Shown piece by piece: positions 38,992 to 48,840 of a stretch of 64,000 nucleotides of DNA; within the stretch, counting starts at the first letter, position 1, and each line of letters starts with the position of its first letter. The DNA lies in NCBI GenBank assembly GCA_018402485.1, contig JAGYIY010000001.1, forward strand, positions 280,001 to 344,000. The letters run 5' to 3'. The translations under genes were made by a program, and so were the position numbers. The notes beneath the pieces were generated by a model. It saw only the letters and a list, made by a program, of their open reading frames with translations, was not told the origin of the DNA and ran no database searches. This DNA comes from Roseivirga sp. (GTDB lineage Bacteria; Bacteroidota; Bacteroidia; Cytophagales; Cyclobacteriaceae).

Positions 38992-39597
38992 TTAAAAGAA
39001 TACATTCAAAAAAGCACCCAGTGTATCAGGGCGCAGGAATAAAATAAAAAGCAAACCGTAAAGTGCACCAAAGAGGTGTGCATCGTGATTGATATTATCG
39101 GAACCTCTTTTTGACATCACGATCGAATAAAGGATGAAAAGCAATCCCAATAAATAGCCCGGCAAACATAAAAGACCATACAAACACAAATCGCGGAGTG
39201 GGTCGAATAAAATAAAGGCCAGCACAAATGCTGAAACCCCACCTGAGGCACCCAATGAATTATAACCAGGATGAGTACGATATTTCCAAAGGGTTGGCAA
39301 ATTCGCTACCACTATTGCAGACAAGAAAAAAAAAGGGTAAAGCCAAATGACTTCTTCCGGAAAATAGGCTGAGAAAATTTGTTCAATGGCTGTGCCAAAA
39401 AAATAGAGTGTAAAAAGATTCAACAATAAGTGCATGCCACTGTTGTGTACAAAACCCGATGTAAGCAAGCGCCAATATTCTTTTTGGTGAACAGCTGAGT
39501 ACGGATTAAGCATCAGCCGTTTTTGCCACTCCGGTTTCTGCCAAGCTAAGTAGGTAATAAAACCTATGCAAGCCATTAAAGCATAGGTCAAATTCAT
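38992..39597 (-). CDS. Rhomboid-family intramembrane serine protease (third in window)
   Basis: A 201-residue six-helix membrane protein with Ser in LGASGGVSAFVLAF and His in NHDAHLFGALYG. HLLLNLFTLYFFGTAIEQIF is the helix-2 signature. It is the minimal bacterial form with no tail. ATG overlaps the stop of the polyprenyl synthase gene by 1 bp (TAATG), so it is the last gene of an rnr - polyprenyl synthase - rhomboid operon. Confidence 0.88.
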   Translation of the reverse strand: MNLTYALMACIGFITYLAWQKPEWQKRLMLNPYSAVHQKEYWRLLTSGFVHNSGMHLLLNLFTLYFFGTAIEQIFSAYFPEEVIWLYPFFFLSAIVVANLPTLWKYRTHPGYNSLGASGGVSAFVLAFILFDPLRDLCLYGLLCLPGYLLGLLFILYSIVMSKRGSDNINHDAHLFGALYGLLFILFLRPDTLGAFLNVFF

Positions 39598-40574
39598 TAT
39601 TGCTCGCGTTGAATCAGGTAATCTATGAAGTCTTTTAAAGTACGCTTCCTCTGCTCTTCCACAGATAATTCCTGTAAAGCCAATAGTCCTTTACCAAAAT
39701 ACTCGTTCATTTTATCTAAAGTCAAGGCTCTGATATCGAGTTGGTCGTATAGCGCTGTCACTGCGGCTACTTTGGCCTTGGGGTCAGCTTCCGTTTGATG
39801 CATCCAGAATTCCAATTCTTCTCTCTGTTGAGCTGAAGCGCGCTGGAGTGCCGTGAGCAATAAGAAAGTCTTCTTGTTGGCCAAAATATCTCCACCCACC
39901 TGTTTCCCAAACTTTTCTTGGTCTCCATAAACATCCAGTAAATCATCCTTAAGCTGAAAGCCTATGCCTAAATCTACCCCCATGGCATACAGGGCATCTG
40001 AAGTTTTTTTCTCTTTCCTTGCCATGAAGGCACCCAATTGTAAACTAAATCCCAGCAAAACAGCTGTTTTGAGCTGAATCATTCGTAAATACCCATCCTC
40101 GGAGACTTTTGTTGTCTGCTCAAAATCCATATCAAATTGTTGCCCTTCACAAACCCCTGCAGCGCATGCATTAAAAGCCTGAAAAATTGTTTTGGTATCC
40201 CCCTGGGCATCGAGTAGCATTTCATAGGCTTTCACAAGCATTACATCTCCCGAAAGAATAGCTGTATTTCTATCCCATTTTTCATGGACTGTAGCCTTTC
40301 CCCTACGCAAGGGCGCCTCATCCATGATGTCATCATGCATTAAGGTGAAGTTATGGAAAACCTCAACGGCTAAAGCCTGATCCAGAATCTCTTCAATGTC
40401 ATCTCGGAACAATTGGTAAGAGAGTAAAACCAATATTGGGCGCAATCTTTTTCCGCCAAGCGACATGATGTACCGTATGGGCTCATACAATGTTGATGGA
40501 GTACTGCCGTAGTTTACGGATTCCAACCGCGCATTAATTCGCGCTGAGAGGGATTGAATTTCAGTTGTCATCAT
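39597..40574 (-). CDS. Polyprenyl (farnesyl/geranylgeranyl-type) diphosphate synthase
   Basis: A 325-residue trans-prenyltransferase. First Asp-rich motif HDDIMDEAPLRRG (DDxxD) and second QLKDDLLDVYGD (DDxxD) are intact. GGKRLRP binds isopentenyl diphosphate. Chain length cannot be fixed from sequence alone; it supplies isoprenoid precursors for quinones, carotenoids or undecaprenol. It overlaps the end of rnr by 14 bp, and the rhomboid gene follows with a 1-bp overlap. Confidence 0.93.
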   Translation of the reverse strand: MMTTEIQSLSARINARLESVNYGSTPSTLYEPIRYIMSLGGKRLRPILVLLSYQLFRDDIEEILDQALAVEVFHNFTLMHDDIMDEAPLRRGKATVHEKWDRNTAILSGDVMLVKAYEMLLDAQGDTKTIFQAFNACAAGVCEGQQFDMDFEQTTKVSEDGYLRMIQLKTAVLLGFSLQLGAFMARKEKKTSDALYAMGVDLGIGFQLKDDLLDVYGDQEKFGKQVGGDILANKKTFLLLTALQRASAQQREELEFWMHQTEADPKAKVAAVTALYDQLDIRALTLDKMNEYFGKGLLALQELSVEEQRKRTLKDFIDYLIQREQ

Positions 40575-42723
40575 TTATAAAAATTAAATCAATCGTCCTC
40601 CTGTCAATGTCTGTACCTACCACACGAACGGTCACTTTATCGCCTAAACTTATCATACGCTTATTATTCCTACCAATGATGCGGTAGTTTTGTTCATCAA
40701 ATTCATAAAAATCATCGTCTAAAGAAGAAAGCCTCACCATGCCCTCGCACTTTGTTGCTGTCATTTCTACAAACACACCCCACTCGGTAACACCACTGAC
40801 TAAACCTTCGAAGACCTTTTCTTCAGAAAGTTGAACAAATTCTACTTGTTTATATTTTATGGAAGCTCTTTCGGCATCGGCAGCTCTTTTTTCTCTTTCT
40901 GAAGCATGCACACATAATTCTTCAAACTCCTCCTTATCGGCAGATTTTCCGCCATCGAGATAGTGTTGCAACAAACGGTGCACCATCATATCGGGGTATC
41001 GCCTGATGGGTGAGGTAAAGTGGGTATAGTGTGGAAAAGACAACCCAAAATGTCCTTTTGGTTCTGTGGTATACTTCGCCTTTGCCATGGTGCGAATGGC
41101 CAATTGTTGTAATAAATTCTGTTCAGGATTTCCTTCAATTTGACTTAATAAACCGTTGATGGCATTGGAAATTCCTTTTTTCTCTAAATGCATCTGATAA
41201 CCAAAACGAGCAGCGAATTTGGAGAAAACATCCAATTTTTCAGGATCCGGATTGTCATGCGTTCGGTAAACAAAGGTAGGCGACTTACCCTCTTTCCCTT
41301 TGCTGTAAACAAATTCTGCAACGCGCTTATTGGCCAGCAACATAAACTCTTCAATGAGCATGTGCACATCCTTTCGTTCCTTAGCGACCACACCTAAAGG
41401 GGTACCATCTTCTGCCAATTGAAACTTCACTTCTGTGGTTTCAAAATTTACGGCACCTTGCTGAAAGCGTCGCTTACGCAATTTTTTGGCAAGCTCATTG
41501 AGCTCGGTTATCTCTTGGAAAAAAACCCCCGCCTGATTTTCTAATTCTTCTTGAGCTTCTTCATAGGCATAGCGATGATCTGAGTAAATGATGGTTCGCC
41601 CAATCCATTGCTTCTTTACAATGGCCTCAGCATCGAGTTCAAACACTGCGGAAAAACATAATTTTTCTTCCTCAGGCCGTAGAGAGCACAAACCATTAGA
41701 AAGTCTTTCGGGAAGCATTGGAATGGTTCTATCCACCAAGTAAACGGATGTTGCTCGATGGATCGCTTCTTTATCTAAGACAGAACCTTCCGGCACATAG
41801 TGAGTAACATCTGCGATGTGTACGCCTACTTCTACATTCCCATTGGGCAAATGATCGAGAGAAAGTGCATCGTCAAAATCCTTTGCATCGAACGGATCTA
41901 TGGTGAAAGTCGTTTTATGCCTAAAATCTTTCCTTTTTTTAATTTCTTTTTCGGTAATTTTTTCAGGGATTTCACTAGCTGCTTCTTCAATATTTTCGGG
42001 AAATTCAAAAGGAAGACCAAACTCAGCCATGATGGAGTGCATTTCTGCATGATGTTCACCTGCTTTTCCCAATACACGAACTACTTCTCCTTCAGGCTTG
42101 GTGTCTTTAGAAGGAAAACGGCTGAGTTTAACAATTACCTTATCATTGTGCTCAGCGCCGTGCAGTCCTTTAAAAGGCACAAAAATATCATAATGCATCT
42201 TTTTAAAGTCAGGAATAACAAAGCCAAAACGGGCTGACATTTCTAGTCTACCTACAAACTCATCTCGCTCCCGATGAAGTATTTCTATTACCTCACCTTC
42301 ACGTTTTTTCCCATGGCTTCTTCTTTTTAGTCGTATCCTTACCTTATCATCGTCGAGAGCACCCAATAAATCTTTTTGCCCCACCCAAATGTCTTCTTCT
42401 TCAGCATCATCAGGCACAACATAGGCAAAGTTGGCATTCACAAAATCGATGGTTCCCGTCATTGTCGTCGCCTCCTCCGCTAACCTATAGGCTCCACCAC
42501 GAGATTTCATCAGCATCCTTTCGTCCTCCATTTTAAAAACAATCTGTGTTACCACTTTACGCGAAGAAGCATCTCGTACACCCATTTGATCCAATAGGCT
42601 ATTCAATTTGAAAGGCTTGTTTTGGTTTTGTGCTAAAAACTCAGTGATGACTGCTCTTATCTCTTTGCTCGTGCCCGGTGATTTGGATTTCTGTTTTGGA
42701 TTGGATTTTCGTTTTCTACCCAT
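40561..42723 (-). CDS. rnr: Ribonuclease R
   Basis: A 720-residue 3'-5' exoribonuclease of the RNase II/R family. N-terminal winged helix, cold-shock domains, catalytic RNB domain with TIDPFDAKDFDDALSL (Asp cluster binding magnesium) and HFTSPIRRYPDMMVHRLL, and a C-terminal S1 domain (EKVFEGLVSGVTEWGVFVEM). The basic N-terminus (MGRKRKSNPKQKSKSPG) is typical of RNase R. It degrades structured RNA. First gene of a three-gene unit. Confidence 0.94.
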   Translation of the reverse strand: MGRKRKSNPKQKSKSPGTSKEIRAVITEFLAQNQNKPFKLNSLLDQMGVRDASSRKVVTQIVFKMEDERMLMKSRGGAYRLAEEATTMTGTIDFVNANFAYVVPDDAEEEDIWVGQKDLLGALDDDKVRIRLKRRSHGKKREGEVIEILHRERDEFVGRLEMSARFGFVIPDFKKMHYDIFVPFKGLHGAEHNDKVIVKLSRFPSKDTKPEGEVVRVLGKAGEHHAEMHSIMAEFGLPFEFPENIEEAASEIPEKITEKEIKKRKDFRHKTTFTIDPFDAKDFDDALSLDHLPNGNVEVGVHIADVTHYVPEGSVLDKEAIHRATSVYLVDRTIPMLPERLSNGLCSLRPEEEKLCFSAVFELDAEAIVKKQWIGRTIIYSDHRYAYEEAQEELENQAGVFFQEITELNELAKKLRKRRFQQGAVNFETTEVKFQLAEDGTPLGVVAKERKDVHMLIEEFMLLANKRVAEFVYSKGKEGKSPTFVYRTHDNPDPEKLDVFSKFAARFGYQMHLEKKGISNAINGLLSQIEGNPEQNLLQQLAIRTMAKAKYTTEPKGHFGLSFPHYTHFTSPIRRYPDMMVHRLLQHYLDGGKSADKEEFEELCVHASEREKRAADAERASIKYKQVEFVQLSEEKVFEGLVSGVTEWGVFVEMTATKCEGMVRLSSLDDDFYEFDEQNYRIIGRNNKRMISLGDKVTVRVVGTDIDRRTIDLIFINDDN

Positions 42724-42969
42724 GCAATTGTTTTTCGTTGACTCGGAACGGACGTGGCATTTTAAGCGATATCCCGAGGTTTAAGACGTCCGATTTAAAA
42801 TTAGGAATAAAAAAATGAATATCGTTCTCAGACAAGAGGAGATATAATAGAAAAATAAAATTTGTATTTTCAACAGCACATCAAGCGAACTTTCTGTTTT
42901 CGAAGCACTTGTCAGTTGATTTTAGATTTTTTGTCAAATGAATTCAGAACCATTCGAATACCTATGTAT

Positions 42970-43539
42970 TTATCCTTCTTCGGCGACTACCTCATTTACC
43001 TCATTGGGCAACATTTGCTTTAATAAATTTTCAATTCCGTTTTTGAGGGTCACTGTTGAAGCAGGACAACCACTACAAGAACCTTGAAGGCTTACTTTCA
43101 CTACCCCTTCTTGAAAGGAGGAAAAGCCAATGGCTCCGCCATCTTGCTCAACAGCAGGACGAATGTATTCATCCAAAATACCTTTTATTTTTTTCACCAC
43201 TTCCGAATCATTTTCATCAAAAAGCGGGTCTTTTTCAGGCTCTTGCAACAACAAAGGTTTATCGGCTTCTAAATATGGTTTGATAATTGCCTTGATATCT
43301 TCTTGAATTTCAGGCCATTCTACAGACACCTGCTTGGTTACAGTGATGAAGTTACTCATGTAGAAAACACGTTCAACCGTTGGCAGCTGAAACAATTCAA
43401 TCGCCAAAGGTGATTTTTTGGCTGCCTCTGCATCAGGAAAATCATAGCTAAGCCCATCTTGCAACAACATAAAATTCATCACAAATTTCATAGAGTTGGG
43501 ATTAGGATTGGCCTCCATGTATATATTCACATTCTTCAT
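42970..43539 (-). CDS. Nfu/NifU-like iron-sulfur scaffold protein
   Basis: A 189-residue Fe-S carrier. The N-terminal Nfu-N domain (YMEANPNPNSMKFVMNF) precedes a C-terminal NifU domain with the cluster-binding CxxC in LQGSCSGCPAST. Expected to hand [4Fe-4S] clusters to apoproteins. It lies 45 bp downstream of the symporter gene on the same strand; a functional link is not evident. Confidence 0.9.
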   Translation of the reverse strand: MKNVNIYMEANPNPNSMKFVMNFMLLQDGLSYDFPDAEAAKKSPLAIELFQLPTVERVFYMSNFITVTKQVSVEWPEIQEDIKAIIKPYLEADKPLLLQEPEKDPLFDENDSEVVKKIKGILDEYIRPAVEQDGGAIGFSSFQEGVVKVSLQGSCSGCPASTVTLKNGIENLLKQMLPNEVNEVVAEEG

Positions 43540-43584
43540 TTTTACCTCTTTTTTTCTTCAACTCCAAAGGTACATATAAGGTTC

Positions 43585-44985
43585 TTAATCTTCTCTCAAT
43601 TCTCCTTCGGATTTGGCAACAATGGTAGAAACTGTGGCATCACCTGTTACATTCACCACCGTTCGTACCATATCGAGAGGTCGGTCTACAGGGAATATAA
43701 TGGCAATCCAAGCAGGGTTGAGTCCTACCGATTGTAAAACTACCACCATCATTACCAGACCCGCACTAGGTACTGCGGCGCTACCGATAGATGCCAGCGT
43801 GGCCGTTAGAACAATGGTTAACTGTTGGGTAATGTTTAAGTCGACCATATGTAATTGTGCCATAAAAACCACAGCAACCGCTTGGTACAGGCTAGTGCCA
43901 TCCATATTAACGGTTGCACCAATGGGCAATACAAAACTTGAAACATTTTTGGAAACCCCTAAATTGTCTTCTACACACTCCATCGTTACAGGTAGTGTTG
44001 CTGCACTTGAGCTCGTTGAAAAGGCCAGAAACTGAGCGGGACTTATCTTTTGGAAAAACTTTCGGTAGGTGAGTTTTTTTACGAATGACCTAACAATGGT
44101 TGGATAAAAAACGAAAATCAGAAATAACAATCCTACCAACAGCGTGACCGAATAGGAAGCGAGTCCTTTAAAAATCTCGAAAACCTGAGCAGGGGTGTCT
44201 GCCATTTTAGCAATTACCCCGGCAAGCAAACAGAAGACAAAGAAGGGGGCTGCCTTCATTACGTAGTCTACCATTTTAAGAAATACTTCATTGACACCGT
44301 GAATTACTCCTGACAACACACCAATTTTCTCATCGGGGATGGCAGCCATACAAATGCCGAAAAAGATACCGAAAAAGATGACTTGTAGCATCAGCTTGTC
44401 ATTGCTCATGGACAGAATAATATTTTCCGGCACCATATCGACCAAGAATTTTAGTGGTCCAGCTTCCTTACCTTCAGCAGCAGCAGCTTGTCTTTCCGCT
44501 ACCATGCGCTTTTCCTCTTCTGTAAGTTCTTCTCTTTCGTACAATGAATTGTATTGGGGATCTTCTAGAAAGTGCTTACCATCCAAAATTTCAACGCCAT
44601 CTGTTTCAAGCACCCAAGCTTCATATTGTAATCGATTACGAATGCGTTGTTCGTCATCAATCATCGCTCCAGGCTTTACCACATTCACCAAGAGAAGTCC
44701 TAAGGCCACAGCAGAAACGGTGGTAATCATGTAAAAACCGAGGGTTTTACTGCCCAACCTTCCAAGCTTAGAAAGGTCTTTCAAGCCACTGATTCCTGCG
44801 ATGATGGAAAACAAAACCAATGGAACAGCAATGTATTTCAACATGCGAATGAAAATCTGACCGAATGGGTCAATCCAATTGATGGTAAATTCATTCCAAC
44901 CTAAAGAACTAGATGTAAATGCCCATATGACCCCGGCAAAAAGGCCGATCATGATTTTAACATGCAAAGGGAGTTTCTTCATCAT
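43585..44985 (-). CDS. Dicarboxylate/amino acid:cation symporter (DAACS, GltP/DctA-like)
   Basis: A 466-residue transporter of the glutamate/aspartate/dicarboxylate family. The serine-rich re-entrant loop AFSTSSSAATLPVTM and the NMDGT motif (VNMDGTSLYQA) are intact, so sodium- or proton-coupled uptake is likely. A charged insertion of about 80 residues (DDEQRIRNRLQYEAW...EGKEAGP) lies between early helices, an extension I associate with Bacteroidota members. 11 bp downstream of aroC, so probably the same transcript. Confidence 0.9.
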   Translation of the reverse strand: MMKKLPLHVKIMIGLFAGVIWAFTSSSLGWNEFTINWIDPFGQIFIRMLKYIAVPLVLFSIIAGISGLKDLSKLGRLGSKTLGFYMITTVSAVALGLLLVNVVKPGAMIDDEQRIRNRLQYEAWVLETDGVEILDGKHFLEDPQYNSLYEREELTEEEKRMVAERQAAAAEGKEAGPLKFLVDMVPENIILSMSNDKLMLQVIFFGIFFGICMAAIPDEKIGVLSGVIHGVNEVFLKMVDYVMKAAPFFVFCLLAGVIAKMADTPAQVFEIFKGLASYSVTLLVGLLFLIFVFYPTIVRSFVKKLTYRKFFQKISPAQFLAFSTSSSAATLPVTMECVEDNLGVSKNVSSFVLPIGATVNMDGTSLYQAVAVVFMAQLHMVDLNITQQLTIVLTATLASIGSAAVPSAGLVMMVVVLQSVGLNPAWIAIIFPVDRPLDMVRTVVNVTGDATVSTIVAKSEGELRED

Positions 44986-44996
44986 TTAAGGATTGA

Positions 44997-46073
44997 TTAA
45001 AGTCGGTTTGACCTGCTAATTAGCAAATAATCGGCAATTACCAAAGCAGACATCGCTTCAACAATTGGAACGGCTCTGGGCACTACACATGGATCGTGTC
45101 GTCCTTTACCCGAAACTGTTACAGCCTCACCAGAGGCATTGATGCTTTCTTGGTCTTGCATTATAGTGGCCACAGGCTTAAAAGCTACATTGAAGTAAAT
45201 ATCTTGTCCATTACTAATCCCACCTTGAACGCCTCCCGAGTAATTGGTTCTTGTCTTTACTTTACCCTCCTCTTGTTCAAAAACATCGTTGTGGGCTGAA
45301 CCATTCATCTTGACGCCCTCAAAACCACTGCCGTATTCGAAACCCTTCACCGCATTGATGCTTAACATGGCTTGACCTAAAACCGCATGCAGTTTATCAA
45401 AAACGGGTTCGCCTAAGCCAGCGGGTACACCTTGAATTATACCTGTTACAATTCCACCAATGGTGTCTCTTTGCTTTCGAGTTTGATCAATGAGGGCAAT
45501 CATTTGTTCGGCAACTTCCCCATCGGGACATCGTACGATATTGTTTTCTGTTTGCGATAAGTCCAATTCGGTATACGCCTTCTCAAGCTTTAATGTCCCA
45601 ACCTGCGAAACAAAAGCTTGACAATTGATGCCGTAATGATGCAAGAGCATCTTTGCAATGGCTCCGGAAGCCACGCGTGCTACTGTTTCGCGTGCCGAAC
45701 TTCTGCCTCCTCCGCGATAATCTCTTAGGCCATATTTGGCTTGAAAGGTATAATCAGCATGCGAAGGACGAAACTTATCGGCAATGTGACTGTAGTCTTT
45801 GCTCTTCTGATCTTTATTGCGAATAACGATACTTATGGGTGAGCCCGTGCTTTTTCCTTCAAAAACACCGGATAGTATTTCGAAATCATCACCTTCTTTT
45901 CTTTGGGTGGTGATTTTAGATTGGCCAGGTTTTCTACGTGCTAACTCCTCTGCTATAAAGGCCTCATCGATTACCAACCCAGCAGGACAACCTTCGATGA
46001 TAACTCCCAAAGCGGGTCCATGCGATTCTCCGTAGGTGTGAATTTTGAAAATTTTACCAAATGTACTACCCAT
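44997..46073 (-). CDS. aroC: Chorismate synthase
   Basis: A 358-residue FMN-dependent enzyme that makes chorismate from EPSP, the last shikimate step. N-terminal [21 protein letters not shown] with the signature [25 protein letters not shown], and [16 protein letters not shown] near the end are diagnostic. It starts right at the stop of the batD gene, within a unit batD - aroC - symporter. Confidence 0.97.
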   Translation of the reverse strand: MGSTFGKIFKIHTYGESHGPALGVIIEGCPAGLVIDEAFIAEELARRKPGQSKITTQRKEGDDFEILSGVFEGKSTGSPISIVIRNKDQKSKDYSHIADKFRPSHADYTFQAKYGLRDYRGGGRSSARETVARVASGAIAKMLLHHYGINCQAFVSQVGTLKLEKAYTELDLSQTENNIVRCPDGEVAEQMIALIDQTRKQRDTIGGIVTGIIQGVPAGLGEPVFDKLHAVLGQAMLSINAVKGFEYGSGFEGVKMNGSAHNDVFEQEEGKVKTRTNYSGGVQGGISNGQDIYFNVAFKPVATIMQDQESINASGEAVTVSGKGRHDPCVVPRAVPIVEAMSALVIADYLLISRSNRL

Positions 46074-47522
46074 TTACTTTCTGAAAAAGATGAACAATGC
46101 GCCTCCTAAGAGGGCAATAATAAGCAGATTGGCCACAATTAGAAAGGTATTGTTCGGTTTAAGTGAATCCACTTCATTAGAAACCAAAGCAATTCTATCA
46201 TAAAAATCTCCAAGATCAGTCGAAGAAATCGAAACATTCTCTCTGCTTTCACCCGTTACGTTAATCACAATCTCAGAACGGAGCGTGTCGTAGCGCTTTT
46301 TGGCTGTACTAAAATATACCCAATTGAAGTTATCACCAAGGTTATACGTTCCAGGTTCATTTGGAATCATAAAAAAATTGTACTTTTTCGAGCCTGTTAC
46401 CCTTCCGGCAGCCCTATTGATGCTGGCATCTTCAGTTGGTGGATATACATCCATATTGGGGTTTCTGATGATCTCAGGTGGTTGTATCCCAGATATATTT
46501 CCTTCCCCAAAAATATTAAAATGATAGGTCAGGCTTTCCCCTGTAGTAGCCTCATAGGTAGTAGCGTATTCGTCCAATTCAAAATCACCAACCACCACCA
46601 CATCTTTCAATGGATGTGGCGGAAGAGGTTTTACTTTGATGCGTTTTTCCTTGCTGTAAAACGTTTTGAAATCTTCTTGTCGGTCGCGTCCAAAAAAGGA
46701 AGGCGAGCGTGCCACACGGTATTTAATCATCTCGAAAGGCACGACAGGAAAAACAATATCGTCTGCATTTAAGGGAAAATAAGAGGCGCTGTAAATTTTG
46801 TAGCGCGTGTAATTTTTGCCGTTTAATCGTGTTCTTTCCCCATAAATGTTATCGATATTGAAGTTTTCCTCCCAAGCATTAGCAGGCCTGAGGTCTTTTA
46901 AAATTTTTGATAGCTGCTGACCTGCCTCGTGAAATTGTAAGGGCGCTCTGTTGCCATCTGCTACATAAAAAGCCAAGGTCATGTTAAATCCTTCACCAAC
47001 ATAGACTTCGTTTTTGTCGGTAGTGAGTGCCAAAAACGCATCCTCCTCTACCTCCACAAAATCATCGTTGCCTGAAGGTTCATCTCGTAAAAAGTTACTG
47101 AAAGGGTCGAAACGATTTCTTCGTGAATTACCACGGCTTACCTCTTCAGTTACCCGTATGGTTTTTCCTTGTGAGCTGAGTTCTACTCCATTGACAGTGA
47201 TGGTAAAAGGTGGTAAACGAAAAGTGCCTTTTTCTAAGGGCATGTAGCGCTGGGTAATGCTCTGAGATGAGTTAATTTTACCATTAACAATATTCGTTTT
47301 GCTCGAAGATGAGGTGCCTCTTTGAGAAAAGCCATCAATGAAAGGAAAATCCGTATAGTTTTTGATGGTCCCATCTTGAACCGTAACGGTAATGGTAAAC
47401 ATTTCATTCAAACCTACTTCGTCAGCACCCAGTTGGATAGATAATTCCTGAGCATTAGTCGAAAAAGCTGCCAGCATAAATAGCAAAACCAAAGGCCAAT
47501 ATCGATTTGGATCTCTCATCAT
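46074..47522 (-). CDS. batD: BatD-family protein (aerotolerance-type)
   Basis: A 482-residue exported protein with a signal peptide (WPLVLLFMLAAFSTNAQ), repeated immunoglobulin-like beta domains (NEMFTITVTVQDG, VEVEEDAFLALTTDKNEVYVGEGFNMTLAF) and one C-terminal membrane helix (TFLIVANLLIIALLGGALFIFF). This is the BatD layout. In other Bacteroidota BatD sits with BatA/B/C/E and a MoxR ATPase; here it stands alone beside aroC, so it may be a paralogue outside the canonical Bat operon. Confidence 0.85.
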   Translation of the reverse strand: MMRDPNRYWPLVLLFMLAAFSTNAQELSIQLGADEVGLNEMFTITVTVQDGTIKNYTDFPFIDGFSQRGTSSSSKTNIVNGKINSSQSITQRYMPLEKGTFRLPPFTITVNGVELSSQGKTIRVTEEVSRGNSRRNRFDPFSNFLRDEPSGNDDFVEVEEDAFLALTTDKNEVYVGEGFNMTLAFYVADGNRAPLQFHEAGQQLSKILKDLRPANAWEENFNIDNIYGERTRLNGKNYTRYKIYSASYFPLNADDIVFPVVPFEMIKYRVARSPSFFGRDRQEDFKTFYSKEKRIKVKPLPPHPLKDVVVVGDFELDEYATTYEATTGESLTYHFNIFGEGNISGIQPPEIIRNPNMDVYPPTEDASINRAAGRVTGSKKYNFFMIPNEPGTYNLGDNFNWVYFSTAKKRYDTLRSEIVINVTGESRENVSISSTDLGDFYDRIALVSNEVDSLKPNNTFLIVANLLIIALLGGALFIFFRK

Positions 47523-47669
47523 TCTTTACTAGATTAACCAACGTTTTTGTAGCAAATCTGAATCAAAGATAAGGGCATTTTTTTATTTATAACCCGAACT
47601 CAAAATGCTACGTAATATAAGCTTACGATCTTAACATAAAGTAGATTCATAACGTAAACTGATCTTAAC

Positions 47670-47861
47670 ATGCTAGAGTATTTTAAGACCATTCTTTCGA
47701 AAGTAAGTTTCGATAAAAAACTGTTTGAGAAAGAGTTAAAAAAAGCAATTAAGTCTTTGATTCCCGAGGAATTGAATGACCTTAAGAAGTGGTGTTATGC
47801 CCGATTTGGGCATATTTACGGTCCGATCATCGACCGTCAGTTTGTTTTGGTACAGCAGTAA
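47670..47861 (+). CDS. 63-residue conserved-looking small protein
   Basis: MLEYFKTILSKVSFDKKLFE at the N-terminus, then two short amphipathic helices and an aromatic C-terminus (WCYARFGHIYGPI). No membrane segment. It has its own promoter region and a terminator hairpin directly after it, which supports a real gene. No function can be proposed. Confidence 0.65.
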   Translation: MLEYFKTILSKVSFDKKLFEKELKKAIKSLIPEELNDLKKWCYARFGHIYGPIIDRQFVLVQQ

Positions 47862-47873
47862 ATTAAACCTCAT

Positions 47874-47902
47874 GCCCATCCCTTTAAGATGGGCTTAAAT
47901 TT
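47874..47902. terminator. Terminator between the 63-residue gene and queG
   Basis: Stem GCCCATC (47874-47880) / GATGGGC (47888-47894) followed by TTAAATTTTTT. It lies between convergent genes; the T run favours ending plus-strand transcription. Confidence 0.65.
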
Positions 47903-48830
47903 TTTCTACAAATTTCAAGTTCTTTACCATTCCTTTCCATTGGGTTCTTTTTACGGCAGAATGGCGAAAAACTTCTTTAAAAACCTCTTCTGTTAATTCT
48001 TCCCAATTCATATTAAACAATGTTAAAAGCTCCTCTTTAGGAGAAAAAGCTGGTTCTTGATGGGGTTTTGAAAACCGATTCCACGGACAAACATCCTGAC
48101 AAATGTCGCAACCGAAAACCCAATTTTCCATTTGCCCCTTGAAGTCATCCGGAATTTCGTCTTTTAATTCAATGGTAAGATAAGATATGCATTTACGCGC
48201 ATCTACTGCATAAGGTGTAATGGCATCGGTCGGACAAGCATCTATGCATCGAGTACAAGAACCACAATAGTCCTTGATGGGACCATCGGGAGTTAGGTCT
48301 AAGTCAACGATTAATTCCGCCAAAAAAAAGAAACTACCTTGCTCTTTATTGATCAACAAAGTGTTTTTCCCCTGCCAACCTAAACCCGATTTTGCAGCCC
48401 ATTGTCTTTCCATTACAGGTGCAGAATCAACAAAAACCCGACCTTCGATCTGGCCAATTTGATTCTGAATTTCATTGAAAAATAATTTGAGTTTCTCTTT
48501 AATGACAAAGTGATAATCCTTACCGTAGGCGTACTTAGAGAGCTTTTTATGATCAGGTTGTTCGTTCATTAAATCTCGCTCAGGGTAGTAGTTGTAGAGC
48601 AGCGAAATTACAGACTTAGCCCCAGGAACCAGCAATGTAGGATCTAAGCGCTTATCGAAATGGTTTTCCATGTAGCTCATGCGACCATGTGCTTTTTCTT
48701 TCAGCCACCTTTCTAAGCGAGGCTCTTCTTCTGTGAGCTTTTCTGCTTTGGAAATACCACAAAAATCAAAGCCCAAATCTTTGGCCATTTGTTTAATTTG
48801 TTGGGTATGTTGCTCGCGCTGCTGATTCAT
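47895..48830 (-). CDS. queG: Epoxyqueuosine reductase QueG
   Basis: Iron-sulfur, cobalamin-dependent enzyme that reduces epoxyqueuosine to queuosine in tRNA. Two ferredoxin-like cluster motifs are visible: [13 protein letters not shown] and [35 protein letters not shown] is the family signature. Start at ATG 48830, 10 bp after the ruvB stop; an in-frame TTG at 48848 would overlap ruvB. Length 311 residues, without the C-terminal HEAT extension of some relatives. Confidence 0.93.
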   Translation of the reverse strand: MNQQREQHTQQIKQMAKDLGFDFCGISKAEKLTEEEPRLERWLKEKAHGRMSYMENHFDKRLDPTLLVPGAKSVISLLYNYYPERDLMNEQPDHKKLSKYAYGKDYHFVIKEKLKLFFNEIQNQIGQIEGRVFVDSAPVMERQWAAKSGLGWQGKNTLLINKEQGSFFFLAELIVDLDLTPDGPIKDYCGSCTRCIDACPTDAITPYAVDARKCISYLTIELKDEIPDDFKGQMENWVFGCDICQDVCPWNRFSKPHQEPAFSPKEELLTLFNMNWEELTEEVFKEVFRHSAVKRTQWKGMVKNLKFVEKI

Positions 48831-48840
48831 CCCAAATGAC

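Noticed and set aside
38851..39042. 63-residue plus-strand frame
   Set aside because: Overlaps the end of the rhomboid gene and has no recognisable features.
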